Shown here piece by piece: positions 19,861 through 29,721 of a stretch of DNA of 64,000 nucleotides; the first letter of the stretch is position 1; the number at the start of each line of letters is the position of its first letter. Source of the DNA: Enterocytospora artemiae (lineage: Eukaryota; Microsporidia); NCBI GenBank assembly GCA_038659295.1, contig JASNGC010000001.1, forward strand, positions 682,001 to 746,000. Direction: 5' to 3'. The notes below the pieces were generated by a model, which was given only the letters and a program-made list of their open reading frames with translations, was not told the DNA's origin and made no database searches. Made by a program: the position numbers and the translations under genes.

Positions 19861-20844
19861 ATGATTCATGAAATATTCATAAGTACTGCAGACAATAAAA
19901 TTATATTCGGAAATTCAAAGCTATTTCCACAGTCGCCACAATATCCACTTTCCGAAGCTTTTAACAGGAGGCTATCTCAGCTTAAAGTTAACGATTGTGT
20001 ACTGAGTATTCTTTATTCAAATTTGGATGCCTGTACAGCGTCAAAGTATCTACTAGATCTCAAAAATTTCATACAATCTAATGTCAGTACACTGACCTCA
20101 TCAATTGTTGAAAGTAATTACTTTTTAATTTTAAAGTTACTCCAGAATCCAGATATAGTATTTCCAGTTAAACCAGAATCAACCTCGATTATTAAGACCG
20201 AGAATATATATATTGATGTTGTCGAAACCATCCATACGATTATTCATAACGACAAAATCGTCAAGAACAGTTTATTTGGAGAAGTGATCTATAGGGATAA
20301 TCGAGCAGCCAATTTTATTTTCAACAAGGGGGAGAAATATCAAATAAATCACAAATCATCATATCCAGTCAAGTCCCATCTAAACAAAATAGAATTGGAG
20401 TATAAACCTGACGGCCCAAGATCTCTCTTAGCATATAATATTTGTAATATTAAGCATGTCATGTTTAAAATGGCAAAGAACGGGGAATCATATCGCTTTT
20501 ATTCAGATCAGAAGCTAAAATTTAAATGGATAACCTTTTTGATTCCGGTTCCTGAAACCACATTTATGGCAAATTTAATTTACAAAAATGGAAGAGCTAA
20601 ACTAGATATTGAAACAAATTATGTAAAATGGAAGTTTAACAATTATGAATTTGAAAATGAAAATATAACAATAGAGAAGAAAATGATTTCTGACTCCAAT
20701 GACCACAGATCAGTTTTGATAAGCTTCCAAATCGATAATTGGACAGAAAGCCAATTTCATGTTGAAGATAGCGCCTGCATAAACAAGGAAAATAAGTTTT
20801 GGGCTAAATATATCACACAGGACGGTTATTATGAAATTAGATAA
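19861..20844 (+). CDS. Clathrin adaptor (AP) complex medium (mu) subunit
   Basis: A 327-aa mu subunit, shorter than the usual 410-450. The N-terminal longin-like domain is degenerate. The mu-homology domain starts with IYIDVVETIHTIIHNDKIVKNSLFGEVIYR (residues 116-145), where the family has an almost identical pattern (D-x-x-E-x-x...G-x-I). It ends in FWAKYITQDGYYEIR, matching the canonical R-Y-I-T-x-x-G-x-Y-x-x-R terminus. Mu subunits bind tyrosine sorting signals on cargo at the Golgi, endosomes or plasma membrane. Which AP complex is undecided. No CCC signal precedes the ATG; the frame could open 4 codons earlier at TTG, but ATG 19861 is the first Met. Confidence 0.82.
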   Translation: MIHEIFISTADNKIIFGNSKLFPQSPQYPLSEAFNRRLSQLKVNDCVLSILYSNLDACTASKYLLDLKNFIQSNVSTLTSSIVESNYFLILKLLQNPDIVFPVKPESTSIIKTENIYIDVVETIHTIIHNDKIVKNSLFGEVIYRDNRAANFIFNKGEKYQINHKSSYPVKSHLNKIELEYKPDGPRSLLAYNICNIKHVMFKMAKNGESYRFYSDQKLKFKWITFLIPVPETTFMANLIYKNGRAKLDIETNYVKWKFNNYEFENENITIEKKMISDSNDHRSVLISFQIDNWTESQFHVEDSACINKENKFWAKYITQDGYYEIR

Positions 20845-21049
20845 TAAAGGAACATTGCAGTAAAAGTTACTTTTCAGCGTTGTGAGTTTTAATAATTTAT
20901 GTATGCCATCTTTTGAAAAAGCTTCTGATAAATATGAAAATCAGTGGCTTTGTTTGGTTTAAATACTTAGTCAAGAGATTTAAACGCATCCTTGTGGTTA
21001 TAAATTTTTGACAAATTAATTTTTTATCAGTAGAATATGTCCAGTTCGA

Positions 21050-21120
21050 GGCCCTTTAGTTTAGAGGTAAAACACCTGTTTCGTAATCAGGAACCACGGG
21101 TTCAATTCCCGTATGGGCCT
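21050..21120 (+). tRNA. tRNA-Thr (anticodon CGU)
   Basis: 71-nt cloverleaf. The acceptor arm has one T-T mismatch, the D arm is GTTT/AAAC, and the anticodon stem CCTGT/TCAGG has a U-U at its last pair. The loop TTCGTAA gives anticodon CGT with U33. The T arm is ACGGG/CCCGT with loop TTCAATT. A run of T follows immediately, as a Pol III terminator. No intron. It reads ACG codons. Confidence 0.88.
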
Positions 21121-21135
21121 TTTTTAAATCAAAAA

Positions 21136-21217
21136 CGACAACGACCAGATTTGAACTGGCGCGGGGCAACCCCACTTGGGTTCGAATCAAGCGCCTTAAC
21201 CACTCGGCCACGTTGTC
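21136..21217 (-). tRNA. tRNA-Ser (anticodon CGA)
   Basis: 82-nt class II tRNA on the minus strand. The acceptor arm is GACAACG/CGTTGTC, the anticodon loop TTCGAAC gives CGA, and there is a long variable arm with a GGGG/CCCC stem. The T arm is GCCAG/CTGGT with TTCAAAT, and the discriminator is G as usual for Ser. The last pair of the anticodon stem is an A-C mismatch. Its 3' end lies only 15 bp from the 3' end of tRNA-Thr, so the two genes are convergent. Confidence 0.88.
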
Positions 21218-21472
21218 TAATCCAATACAAAAATTTTTTATTTAATTTATGTACATCAAATAGTCTTATTTTCCCCGGTTTATCCATACCCCATCAATCA
21301 GTTTTTTATTATTTTTGGATATAAACATATTTTGTAAATTGTTTTACCTGAACTTTAAACATACTCAACAATGGTGTATAAAGAAAATGAATTGGTTATA
21401 AGCTCATGATAAAAGGATATACATCTACGGCATGGTCTAAAACATCTATTCAAGTGTTTTTGAAACTTTTAT

Positions 21473-22915
21473 TTATTGTTTTGATGGCAAAATATCATCA
21501 ATTTTGATCAACATTTGGGCTGTTTCAAATGCAAGCAGTACCATACTTTTAGACACAATAGCAGGCTGGATAACATTTTCGTTGTTTACCATGTCTGAAA
21601 TTAAACCGTTTCTCATAGAAATCCCCAAATTCTTATTTATGGGGATACTTGTTCGCAGATGAGTAACTACATCTACTGAATACATTCCTGCATTTTGAGC
21701 CAAGAAGTGTGGCATTGCTGCAAATGCCTTTGCGACACTTTTGACGATCAATGAATGGTCTTCGGAATATGTGTCCAAGCAATTTGCAATTCCTGCTTCT
21801 ATGGCACAACCTCCTGGAACAATATATGGTTCTTCATTCAATGATTTAATAACACATAATACATCGTGTAAACTCCTCTCTGCTTCATCAACTACCAAAT
21901 CATCACAACCACTCACAACTATTGAACATCCATAGTTTTTAATTTCCAAAAACTCTTTTGTTTCAGACACAGTTACCGAAATTGGCCTAGTAAGCAAGTC
22001 CACATCGGAAATTGGTTGTATTTTCAATTTATCACAAATATAGGCTACTTCTGCACGATCAACGTTATCAATCACATGGATATTAAATTTTTTTAAGAAA
22101 TGATGGGCCATTTCGTTACAAGATTCTTTCAATAAACTTTTTTGAATGATGATTAAGTTAGCACCTGTTTCTTTGATTTTCCTAACAATGGTTAAGATAT
22201 ATTCCTCCTCCTCTTTAACAAAGTTTTCCATTTGGGAGTAGTTGGTTATTTCAATTTTTGAATCCAGGTTTGGCTTAGGTGCACTGATGCAAAATTGCAA
22301 CACAAGAAGTTTGGCATCGGTGAAATCAACCTTGAAATTTTTTTTGATTAAAATCGACTTAAACAATTTTATATCGTCAATCTCTCCTCCGGTCTGCTTG
22401 ATGATTTTAATATCTTCCAACCTTGAGTGTTTTATGGCACTAATCGCAACATTGGCCATTTTAATGCTTTTAGATGCAATTTTCGAATTCAAAGCTGTCA
22501 ATGCTACATTTACATAGTCATTTTCATCTATTTTTATTTTCGTTTGATCGATATATTCAACCGAAATATTCTTGCAGATAGTTAAAGCATTACAGATAAT
22601 GCTTGGATGAATTCCTCGGGTCCTTAGTGGCATGATGTGCTCTATAATAGAAGAAATTAAAATAATGACTGAAGTTGTTCCGTCTCCACAGTTAACATCC
22701 TGAGCTGCACTAACTGATGAGAGTATCTTGTGAATGGGATGAGAATTGAAATATTTCAATATGGTAGCCCCATCATTTGTAACTACAGTTTGCTTGTCTT
22801 TAACTATCATTTTGTCCAAACCTCTCGGTCCATAAGAGGTTGCCAGTGTTGAAAGAAGAGATTGGGTTGCTTGCAAGATAGTTTCTGAGATTTTATAAGA
22901 TCTTTCGGATGTCAT
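21473..22915 (-). CDS. CCT4: Cytosolic chaperonin CCT subunit delta
   Basis: A 480-aa TCP-1 family subunit; the usual length is about 530. The complex folds actin and tubulin. ATP-site motifs are present: TSYGPRGLDKMI, TNDGATILK and GDGTTSVIIL, the last including the catalytic Asp. The apical domain reads LLVLQFCISAPKPNLDSKIEITNY, then EEEYILTIVRKIKETGANLIIIQKS, and HFLKKFNIHVIDNVDR. These match the delta subunit (CCT4) rather than other paralogues. The C-terminal part has LAQNAGM. The open frame continues 48 codons upstream to a doubtful Met. I chose ATG 22915-22913, which follows CCC with a 6-nt spacer and starts MTSERSYK. Confidence 0.88.
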   Translation of the reverse strand: MTSERSYKISETILQATQSLLSTLATSYGPRGLDKMIVKDKQTVVTNDGATILKYFNSHPIHKILSSVSAAQDVNCGDGTTSVIILISSIIEHIMPLRTRGIHPSIICNALTICKNISVEYIDQTKIKIDENDYVNVALTALNSKIASKSIKMANVAISAIKHSRLEDIKIIKQTGGEIDDIKLFKSILIKKNFKVDFTDAKLLVLQFCISAPKPNLDSKIEITNYSQMENFVKEEEEYILTIVRKIKETGANLIIIQKSLLKESCNEMAHHFLKKFNIHVIDNVDRAEVAYICDKLKIQPISDVDLLTRPISVTVSETKEFLEIKNYGCSIVVSGCDDLVVDEAERSLHDVLCVIKSLNEEPYIVPGGCAIEAGIANCLDTYSEDHSLIVKSVAKAFAAMPHFLAQNAGMYSVDVVTHLRTSIPINKNLGISMRNGLISDMVNNENVIQPAIVSKSMVLLAFETAQMLIKIDDILPSKQ

Positions 22916-23209
22916 AAATGAGGGTCTGAAAGGTTTGAAAAACTTTGAATGGTTAATAAATAAGATAGTTCTAAACATAATGTATAAATGCTTACAGTAT
23001 ATAGCAAATATAAATTTAATCTCCGTGTAAATTGTATTATTATCTCTCAAAAATCTCATTTAATTTGTATTAAATGGCAACAATTTATTGGTTTGTGATT
23101 AAGTTTTGAATCATGAGCTTGTAATCCCTATTGTGTTATATGTTGTTCTTGACTCTTAAATCAGATTTAGGAATGTGAAAAATTATTTGAGCAATATTTT
23201 TAGCCCCCG

Positions 23210-25561
23210 ATGTTCGAATGTGACTCGAAATCAACTAGAAAGATGTTTAAATGTGATTCAAAAATGTATAAATTCTATAGAACGCCTTCAATTCTTTCAA
23301 GTAATAGATTGAAGCTATCAATGACGTCGGTTGATGGAGCTCCATATGCATGCATTCCGACTGATGACTCTGTTTATATCTACAACTTGGAAAACCTCAC
23401 TCTTCACTTTTATTTCCATTGCGACGAATGTATCGACTCCGTTTATCTAGATCAAGTCGATGTCTACGTAGGATGTGGAAGGAAATTGTATAAATATTTT
23501 CGTAGCGAAATTTTACAACAAATCGAATTGGAAAGTAGAATTAAAAAAATTATTTCTTTTGGTGATGTCCTAGTCGTTTTGCTGGAGTCTAACAGTATTG
23601 TAATTTTTAATAAAGAATTGACAAGAAGCGACTCATACTGTGTGGCGCTAAGCAATTTAGATCGAAATGTTCGTTCTATTTCACAGGAAGGCTCTGATGG
23701 CTTTATCAAAGGTTTTGAATTGATCGACACAATCTCATTTTCTAAAAATATTTCAACAATCTTTCATCCATTTACATATACAAACAAGCTATGTATAGTT
23801 TATGAAAGTGGAGTTGTTGAAATTTTCAATATCAAAAAGCATAAGAGTATTTTTGAAATAAAATTCGACCAACAAATTAAAGAAATTGCCCAAACTTCTG
23901 CCTTGGATGTTTTGGGATTTGTTATGGAAGATAATACTGTTGAAATTTTTAATATTAAAAAGAACAAGCAAATTTTAAAAATTGATTATTTCAAAAAGTT
24001 ATATTCTACGAAAAACACAATGTCGGATATAAAACTACCTGAAGAGCCACATTCGTGCTGCAAAGAATCCGACCTGACTAGTAACTGTTTTTTGAGCTTT
24101 AAGGGTAAGTATTGTTTGATGATAATTGATCATATACTGGTTATCTATGATTTAGAGTTGAGAAAATCTGTTTTTACCGAGTCGAATGTTGTTAATGGTA
24201 TCATGATAAATAACACTTCATTCATGTGTATAATGGAGGATTTTATGAAAATATTCGTTGAAGGGGAGTTAAACTTCAATGAATTTTTAAGGCGGGATAC
24301 AATTAAGCAAGTGAAGAGGGTTGAAGGTTTAAATGATATCATTCTGTTCAGCAATCACAAAATCATGAGTATGAATATTTTTAGAGATCAACAAAATCGA
24401 ATTCTTTTTACGGGAAAGGTCAATGAAATTGATTTTGATGGTTATTCAAGTGTTGTTTCAGATGGAATACATGTTTACAAAATTCTAAATGAAACAGCGA
24501 AGAAAACTAGTGAAAAGGTTATTTCTAAAAGATGCGATTGGATAAAGGTCTATAGGGATTTTATTTTTATGGGATACAAAAAGAAGTGTTATATTCTGAA
24601 TATAAATTCAAAAAGAGTTGTGCTGGACCATGTTTCCGAAGAAAATATTATTGATGGAGATTTCAACAATGAGAAATTTTGTATTCTAACTCCATCTGGA
24701 ATCCAGACATTTGATTATTCTAAGCGTAAGATTTTTTCATATTTCTTTTCTGAACAAATTTCTACAACTAGTACAATCAATCACCAGATTTTCAGTATTA
24801 AAATTGTTGATCAATTGTATTTTTATAAGAGCCGTGATTCGCTACAAATTATTGAAACCACTCTCTACAAATCATTTGATTGTGCTAATTACTGCATTGA
24901 TTCCTCAAATAGATTTGTTGCATGTTCAAAGGGAAAGTGTATCAATATTTATGATATTTTTTCAAGTATTCAAATATCCAGTATCGTTACAAACATCGAT
25001 GTTGTTGATATTCAGTTTATTGAAGGAATGAATTTTTTGGCACTTATAGATGTAACAGGAAATCTTCACCTTTTATCAAATCAATTAAGATTCGAGTCGT
25101 ACCAAGTCAATAGAAACATTTTTGACCAATTTAATTCCCAAACCAAGTTGGATTTGGGGTCTGCTGAGGCCAATTGTGATGATCAAAAAAAAATCCCAGA
25201 TATAAAAGCTTTCATTGTCGATTTGAATGCGTGTCTCAAGAATAAGAAGAGAGGGGAGGCTTTTAAAAAGATGAACTCTAATTTTTATAAAGAGCTAACT
25301 CTTTATAAAAGTTGCTTGTCAAAGAATGATATTGATTTATATATTCAGGGGTTGGAAAGAAACGAAATCAATTCCTTGTTGAGAGGAATGTTGGATATTG
25401 AAATAGTTAATATGTCATATTTGCTAAATATAATACTTTTATACAAGTCTAACCTTGCAGATAATGAACTATTAGAGCTAATCTATAAAAAGGTGGATTA
25501 TAGTGCAATGGAATACGATAATTCGGTAATAAAATGCTTAAGCTTCCTAAAAATAAATTAA
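23210..25561 (+). CDS. UTP21: SSU processome WD-repeat protein Utp21/WDR36-like
   Basis: A 783-aa beta-propeller protein. The sequence around residue 185-215 (STIFHPFTYTNKLCIVYESGVVEIFNIKKHKSIF) follows the characteristic Utp21/WDR36 segment HPSTYLNKI...G.L.LWNV. The family is a UtpB component that binds the 5' ETS of pre-rRNA in the nucleolus. Two adjacent blades (VVEIFNIKKHK and TVEIFNIKKNK) are close duplicates. The C-terminal 130 residues (from DIKAFIVDLNACLKNKK) are helical, as in the Utp21 C-terminal domain. The protein is shorter than yeast Utp21 (939 aa). The start ATG follows CCCCC with a 1-nt spacer. Confidence 0.72.
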   Translation: MFECDSKSTRKMFKCDSKMYKFYRTPSILSSNRLKLSMTSVDGAPYACIPTDDSVYIYNLENLTLHFYFHCDECIDSVYLDQVDVYVGCGRKLYKYFRSEILQQIELESRIKKIISFGDVLVVLLESNSIVIFNKELTRSDSYCVALSNLDRNVRSISQEGSDGFIKGFELIDTISFSKNISTIFHPFTYTNKLCIVYESGVVEIFNIKKHKSIFEIKFDQQIKEIAQTSALDVLGFVMEDNTVEIFNIKKNKQILKIDYFKKLYSTKNTMSDIKLPEEPHSCCKESDLTSNCFLSFKGKYCLMIIDHILVIYDLELRKSVFTESNVVNGIMINNTSFMCIMEDFMKIFVEGELNFNEFLRRDTIKQVKRVEGLNDIILFSNHKIMSMNIFRDQQNRILFTGKVNEIDFDGYSSVVSDGIHVYKILNETAKKTSEKVISKRCDWIKVYRDFIFMGYKKKCYILNINSKRVVLDHVSEENIIDGDFNNEKFCILTPSGIQTFDYSKRKIFSYFFSEQISTTSTINHQIFSIKIVDQLYFYKSRDSLQIIETTLYKSFDCANYCIDSSNRFVACSKGKCINIYDIFSSIQISSIVTNIDVVDIQFIEGMNFLALIDVTGNLHLLSNQLRFESYQVNRNIFDQFNSQTKLDLGSAEANCDDQKKIPDIKAFIVDLNACLKNKKRGEAFKKMNSNFYKELTLYKSCLSKNDIDLYIQGLERNEINSLLRGMLDIEIVNMSYLLNIILLYKSNLADNELLELIYKKVDYSAMEYDNSVIKCLSFLKIN

Positions 25562-25656
25562 TTTATAACTTTTACGGCAGTTAAATTAATAATTACTCTT
25601 AATTTTTCAACAGGACATGGGAAAATAAAACTGAAGCTGCGAGTTACGAAAGAAGT

Positions 25657-27270
25657 TTATTTTAAATAATATAGAGCCAAGCAGATGGTAAATGTGTAAA
25701 AAACAAGTGTGACAGTCAAATAGTAGGATACCTGTGTGGTTTCGGGAGGTATTCCATTGAGTCTACCCTCAACAACTTGATCAAAACTATACTTCCTCAG
25801 TGAATTAACTGCTCTTTTTGCTTCAGAAATTGACTCCACAACACTAGTAGTATCAAATTCTAAATCATCAAAGATATGCTCGTTTGTAGCAATAAATTTA
25901 TCAATATATCCCAGAGATTCAGAACTAAATAATCTTTTTACTGCCACATCTTCATCATTGTCAATCTTAGCCATTAGAAATCCTTGGCCTTTATCGTGAG
26001 GAACACCTAGAGCATGGCCTATTTCATGAGCAATCTTTTTTGCGGTGTAAAAATTGTTGTCATCTGCAAAAACCACAGCATATGATCGATTCAGTCCATT
26101 TGCGCCATTAAAGTATCCAATTCCCTCATGGACCCTATGAGAAGAGGTCATATGTTTTTTCTTCAAAAGTATTACAAAATCTGATCTACTTAAGGGAGTT
26201 CCTAAGTTTCTTGGTTCTATTCTCATCGGCTCAATATCAGATCTAAATTCTTCTAATACATTGTTTTTGGTAAAATCAACAACATCATTCAATCTAACGA
26301 AAATACTTTCTGTGTTAGTTATGTGGTTGGTTTCAACACTATTTTTGGGTGTGGCACTGTTATTAACAAAATTTCGGGTATTTGATTTGGAATCAAATTG
26401 ATTAATTGAAACCTTATCCACATAAACTTCTTGTCGATCAGCTACACTTTTATACTTTAATTTATCGATGAACCTGATGCCATTGTATGCATATTGTTGC
26501 CTATTCTTATAATTTAGCATACCTTCCAGTTTTATATTAATTTTTGCCTTACTTTCGAGAAAAATATTTCTGACCTGAGCCATTATATTTTCTGTATTTT
26601 GTTTTATATCACTCCCCAAATCTTCCGCTCGTTCATGGTCATTTACTATAAAAACCTTTAATGTAAATTTACAGTCTGTTACCCTATCTATCAATTCTTT
26701 TCTACGAGTGCTGAGATGGTAAGAGCCAAATACATTTCTATAAGAATATTCTATTCCATGTAAAATAAATTTAAGAGATCTATCACATGAGTTGAAGTAT
26801 CCCAGATTGATGTTTGATATGCTATTGTAATAATTTTCATCGCTGTTGATAGAATGATTGGCTAATTTTTCCATCAAGAAATCTGCATCAAACTGTTCCA
26901 AATTGTTCTTTGCATTGTAATCAGAATCTTTTCTATTACTTATCGGAAAACCTTGGCCTGGCTTATAGTCTCTGGAGTTGTTCTGGGTTTGGAGATTTCT
27001 ACGTATTTTAAAGTCATAATAGTTTCTCCATGCATCCTTCTGAAACTTATTCAGTTGTATAATTTGGGTTATAGAATATGTGCATGCATCCTCGTAGAAG
27101 GGTATTCTTGTCAGGTATGGATGATTTCGTGCTTTAAAAACAAATTTGTTGTCACCATCTTCCAAAAGAATATCAAATTTGACATATTCACTAATATTTG
27201 GAATGTCAAAGCCATTGTGATCAAGAAATCTTATTGAGAGTGTGAGAATTATAGATATGAAGAAAATCAT
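25657..27270 (-). CDS. Membrane-anchored metzincin metalloprotease (ADAM/M12B-like)
   Basis: A 537-aa secretory-pathway zinc protease. It has an N-terminal signal peptide (MIFFISIILTLSIRF), a prodomain-like first half, and the zinc signature HEIGHALGVPHD near residues 414-425 (HExxHxxGxxHD, the ADAM/adamalysin form). A Met follows in GFLMAKI as a candidate Met-turn, and a C-terminal membrane helix (YYLTVTLVFYTFTICLALYYLK) closes the protein. No disintegrin, cysteine-rich or EGF domain lies between the protease and the helix, so it is simpler than animal ADAMs; fungal ADAMs usually have a disintegrin domain. The prodomain contains few cysteines. The active site faces the lumen or cell exterior. 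No CCC signal precedes the ATG. A role in spore wall or host interaction is possible but not shown. Confidence 0.8.
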   Translation of the reverse strand: MIFFISIILTLSIRFLDHNGFDIPNISEYVKFDILLEDGDNKFVFKARNHPYLTRIPFYEDACTYSITQIIQLNKFQKDAWRNYYDFKIRRNLQTQNNSRDYKPGQGFPISNRKDSDYNAKNNLEQFDADFLMEKLANHSINSDENYYNSISNINLGYFNSCDRSLKFILHGIEYSYRNVFGSYHLSTRRKELIDRVTDCKFTLKVFIVNDHERAEDLGSDIKQNTENIMAQVRNIFLESKAKINIKLEGMLNYKNRQQYAYNGIRFIDKLKYKSVADRQEVYVDKVSINQFDSKSNTRNFVNNSATPKNSVETNHITNTESIFVRLNDVVDFTKNNVLEEFRSDIEPMRIEPRNLGTPLSRSDFVILLKKKHMTSSHRVHEGIGYFNGANGLNRSYAVVFADDNNFYTAKKIAHEIGHALGVPHDKGQGFLMAKIDNDEDVAVKRLFSSESLGYIDKFIATNEHIFDDLEFDTTSVVESISEAKRAVNSLRKYSFDQVVEGRLNGIPPETTQVSYYLTVTLVFYTFTICLALYYLK

Positions 27271-27807
27271 TCAGATAATAAAAACAAAAAAATAAATAAA
27301 TTTGATGAAACAAAAACAAACCATGGACAAGTATATTTTATAGCAGAAATTTGATTGTAGTGAGTCTATTAATCGCTGGAACTTCCTTTCCACACATAAT
27401 CTATAATATTGGATGTCAATAATATGTGTGTTGGAAGCATATATTGCCCAAAACCTAACGATATCTTTGAAATTTCGATTTTGTGGTATAATACATTAAA
27501 TAGACATTAGAAACTGAAAAAGTTCCAAAGTAAATTAAGAACTCCGAAACACAAATCGTTTGGAATATTACAAATCAGTTTTATATACCCAGCATGATAG
27601 ATAAAGTATATTTGGCCATTACCTATGGATATGACTAAGCCTATAACTTCCAATAATCTAGATAGCATTAACGAACATACCACAGGCATAAATATTTATA
27701 TCCAAGTATTATCTAAATACAAAGCTACCAAGGAACACTAGTGATTGCGAGACACGACGGATGAACCGTATATTAGCAAATCTTTCTATTTCTTCAATAG
27801 CATATAA
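27271..27807. other. Intergenic, nothing recognised
   Basis: 537 bp separating two minus-strand genes (3' end of MPS1 from the protease start). A 60-codon minus-strand frame (27507-27689) exists but lacks the CCC signal and resembles chance hydrophobic translation. No RNA gene was seen. Confidence 0.55.
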
Positions 27808-29721
27808 TCATCTACGAGCCAAAAACGGATGTAAAAGAATCATTTCAGGTTTAATTCTCTTCTTTGGATCATAGTTCAAACATAACTTTAGAATATCAAT
27901 ACAGGAACTATCGACAGAATCTCCATTAAAATCAACTTCTTTGTAGGTAATCTTTTCTTTCTGTGATATGAACCTTTCAATCAGATGGCTCTCCATTCCT
28001 GGATATATACTTCTCTTATATACCATGTAGTATAAAATTACACCTAATGACCATACGTCAGAGGATCTGCCAACTTTTATATTGGAAAATGTCTCTGGAG
28101 ATGTATATAATGCAGTCCCAGCTTTAGAATTGATACAACTTGTGGTCTCCAGGCCTACAGATGCTGATATTCCAAAATCAATCAACTTAATTAATCCCTT
28201 TAAAAATACAAAATTGGCTGGCTTAATATCCCTATGGATAATTCTTCCACCATGAATGTTTATAATTATCATAACAATTCTTTCCCAAATGTATTTGATT
28301 GCGTGAATGGTTAACTTATTTCTATCGATAAATTTTTGAAGATCAATCTCTCCATATTCTAACAGAATCATAGTTCCTCGTCCATCAATCTCATAATCTA
28401 TCATTTTAACTGTAAAGTCACTATCATTAAATGCCCTTAAATGCTCAATTTCCTTTGCTTTGTTTTCAGTAGTTGTTTTTAGAGCGTAAATTTGATGATC
28501 CCTGATTACCTTAAATACAGTAGAGAATCCACCTTTTCCTATCTCTCCAATAACTTTCAAATACCCTCCCTTAAATGGTATATCTGTATTTAAAAACTGC
28601 TGGGTTGTATCGGGTATTCGAACAATGAAATCCTGTGAAACATTATTGATTTCTTCTACGTTTATACATCTAGTGTCCTCCTTACAATCAGAGTTTTCCA
28701 CATGCGGATACTTATTGTTAATATTTGAAGCTATAATTGGAGATTCTTTGAAAATCTTATGAATATTACCAGAATTTTCTTTTCCAAAATCTTCAGATAC
28801 ATCAAGCAAAATGGAAGTATTAATTGGAGAACCACTTAAGCTGTCACTAACGGCCAATGAATCTTCATTATAGTTAAGAGCTGTAGTGAATGAAATATCC
28901 TTTTCCTTCAAGTGAGATGTAAAGCTGTGTTCAAAGTCCCCTTTGGAATTAACTCTTGAGCTACTAGGAGTCCTGATACATGAAGAATTCATATGGGTTA
29001 TTGAGAATGGCATATTTCTTGCAATATTATGGTCTAAATCCGGTGATCTAGAAACAGTGGAAGTATCGATTGGTAGAATAGAGGATTTATCAAAAATCGG
29101 CTTATACCTTTGGGAAAAGTTCAATATATCGACTTTTGAAGATTTCTCTAGAGCCTTCTTTTCATAAAATGCTTCCTCATTTCGTAATATACAATCATGT
29201 GATGTTCCAATGTCTTGAAATGCCTGATTATCAAGGATACCACATTTGGCCTGAAGTACTCGAATAAGTGGATCATCAATATCCTTGGACGCCAGAAAAT
29301 CAGTAATTTTCTTCAAGGAGCTTTGATAGTCTTTCCCTAAATACTCGACAGAAACTTTCAAGTATTGTTCCCAAAATTGCTTATATTTTCGAAACTTTGA
29401 TTTTTGTATTTGAAAAAACTTTTCTGCAATCTCATAATCAGAATTATCAATCAAACACTTGGTAAAGTTCAAGAACATACATAACGAATACATATCATTC
29501 TTGAGCGTATGAACTATTTTCTCAAAAAATAAACTTTTTTGCACAGAATTAAGACTCTTCATAAATTCATAAGCGATTTGGGTAGAATGAAATACTTCGT
29601 CGGGGATATTCAGAGAAATTGATTCTTTAACCTGACCTTCTAATAAATTACCGCTATCTGGAGTATTTCCAGTGTATTTCTCACCATCTTCCTCAAATTC
29701 AAATGGAATTATCTTTTTCAT
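27808..29721 (-). CDS. MPS1: Mps1/TTK-like spindle checkpoint kinase
   Basis: A 637-aa protein with a C-terminal protein kinase domain (about 385-637). It has a Gly loop IGKGGFSTVFKV, a catalytic Lys in YALKTTT, the hinge LLEYGEIDLQKFI, HRDIKPANFVFLKGLIKLIDFG, and the activation-loop end GTALYTSPE. The E-x-G-x-I-D-L hinge and IKPANF(V/L)..KG..KLIDFGI pattern are diagnostic of Mps1/TTK, which builds the spindle assembly checkpoint at kinetochores. The first 140 residues are helical (SLFFEKIVHTLKNDMYSLCMFLNFTKCLI), consistent with the TPR module of Mps1. A disordered Ser/Asn-rich linker joins the two. The start is the first ATG, preceded by TCC rather than CCC. A strong inverted repeat lies 49 bp upstream. 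Confidence 0.83.
   Translation of the reverse strand: MKKIIPFEFEEDGEKYTGNTPDSGNLLEGQVKESISLNIPDEVFHSTQIAYEFMKSLNSVQKSLFFEKIVHTLKNDMYSLCMFLNFTKCLIDNSDYEIAEKFFQIQKSKFRKYKQFWEQYLKVSVEYLGKDYQSSLKKITDFLASKDIDDPLIRVLQAKCGILDNQAFQDIGTSHDCILRNEEAFYEKKALEKSSKVDILNFSQRYKPIFDKSSILPIDTSTVSRSPDLDHNIARNMPFSITHMNSSCIRTPSSSRVNSKGDFEHSFTSHLKEKDISFTTALNYNEDSLAVSDSLSGSPINTSILLDVSEDFGKENSGNIHKIFKESPIIASNINNKYPHVENSDCKEDTRCINVEEINNVSQDFIVRIPDTTQQFLNTDIPFKGGYLKVIGEIGKGGFSTVFKVIRDHQIYALKTTTENKAKEIEHLRAFNDSDFTVKMIDYEIDGRGTMILLEYGEIDLQKFIDRNKLTIHAIKYIWERIVMIIINIHGGRIIHRDIKPANFVFLKGLIKLIDFGISASVGLETTSCINSKAGTALYTSPETFSNIKVGRSSDVWSLGVILYYMVYKRSIYPGMESHLIERFISQKEKITYKEVDFNGDSVDSSCIDILKLCLNYDPKKRIKPEMILLHPFLARR

Noticed and set aside
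21037..21324. 95-codon ORF over the two tRNA genes
   Set aside because: It reads through tRNA-Thr and tRNA-Ser; the tRNA folds explain the sequence.
27507..27689. 60-codon minus-strand ORF with hydrophobic product
   Set aside because: No CCC signal and composition typical of random AT-rich translation.
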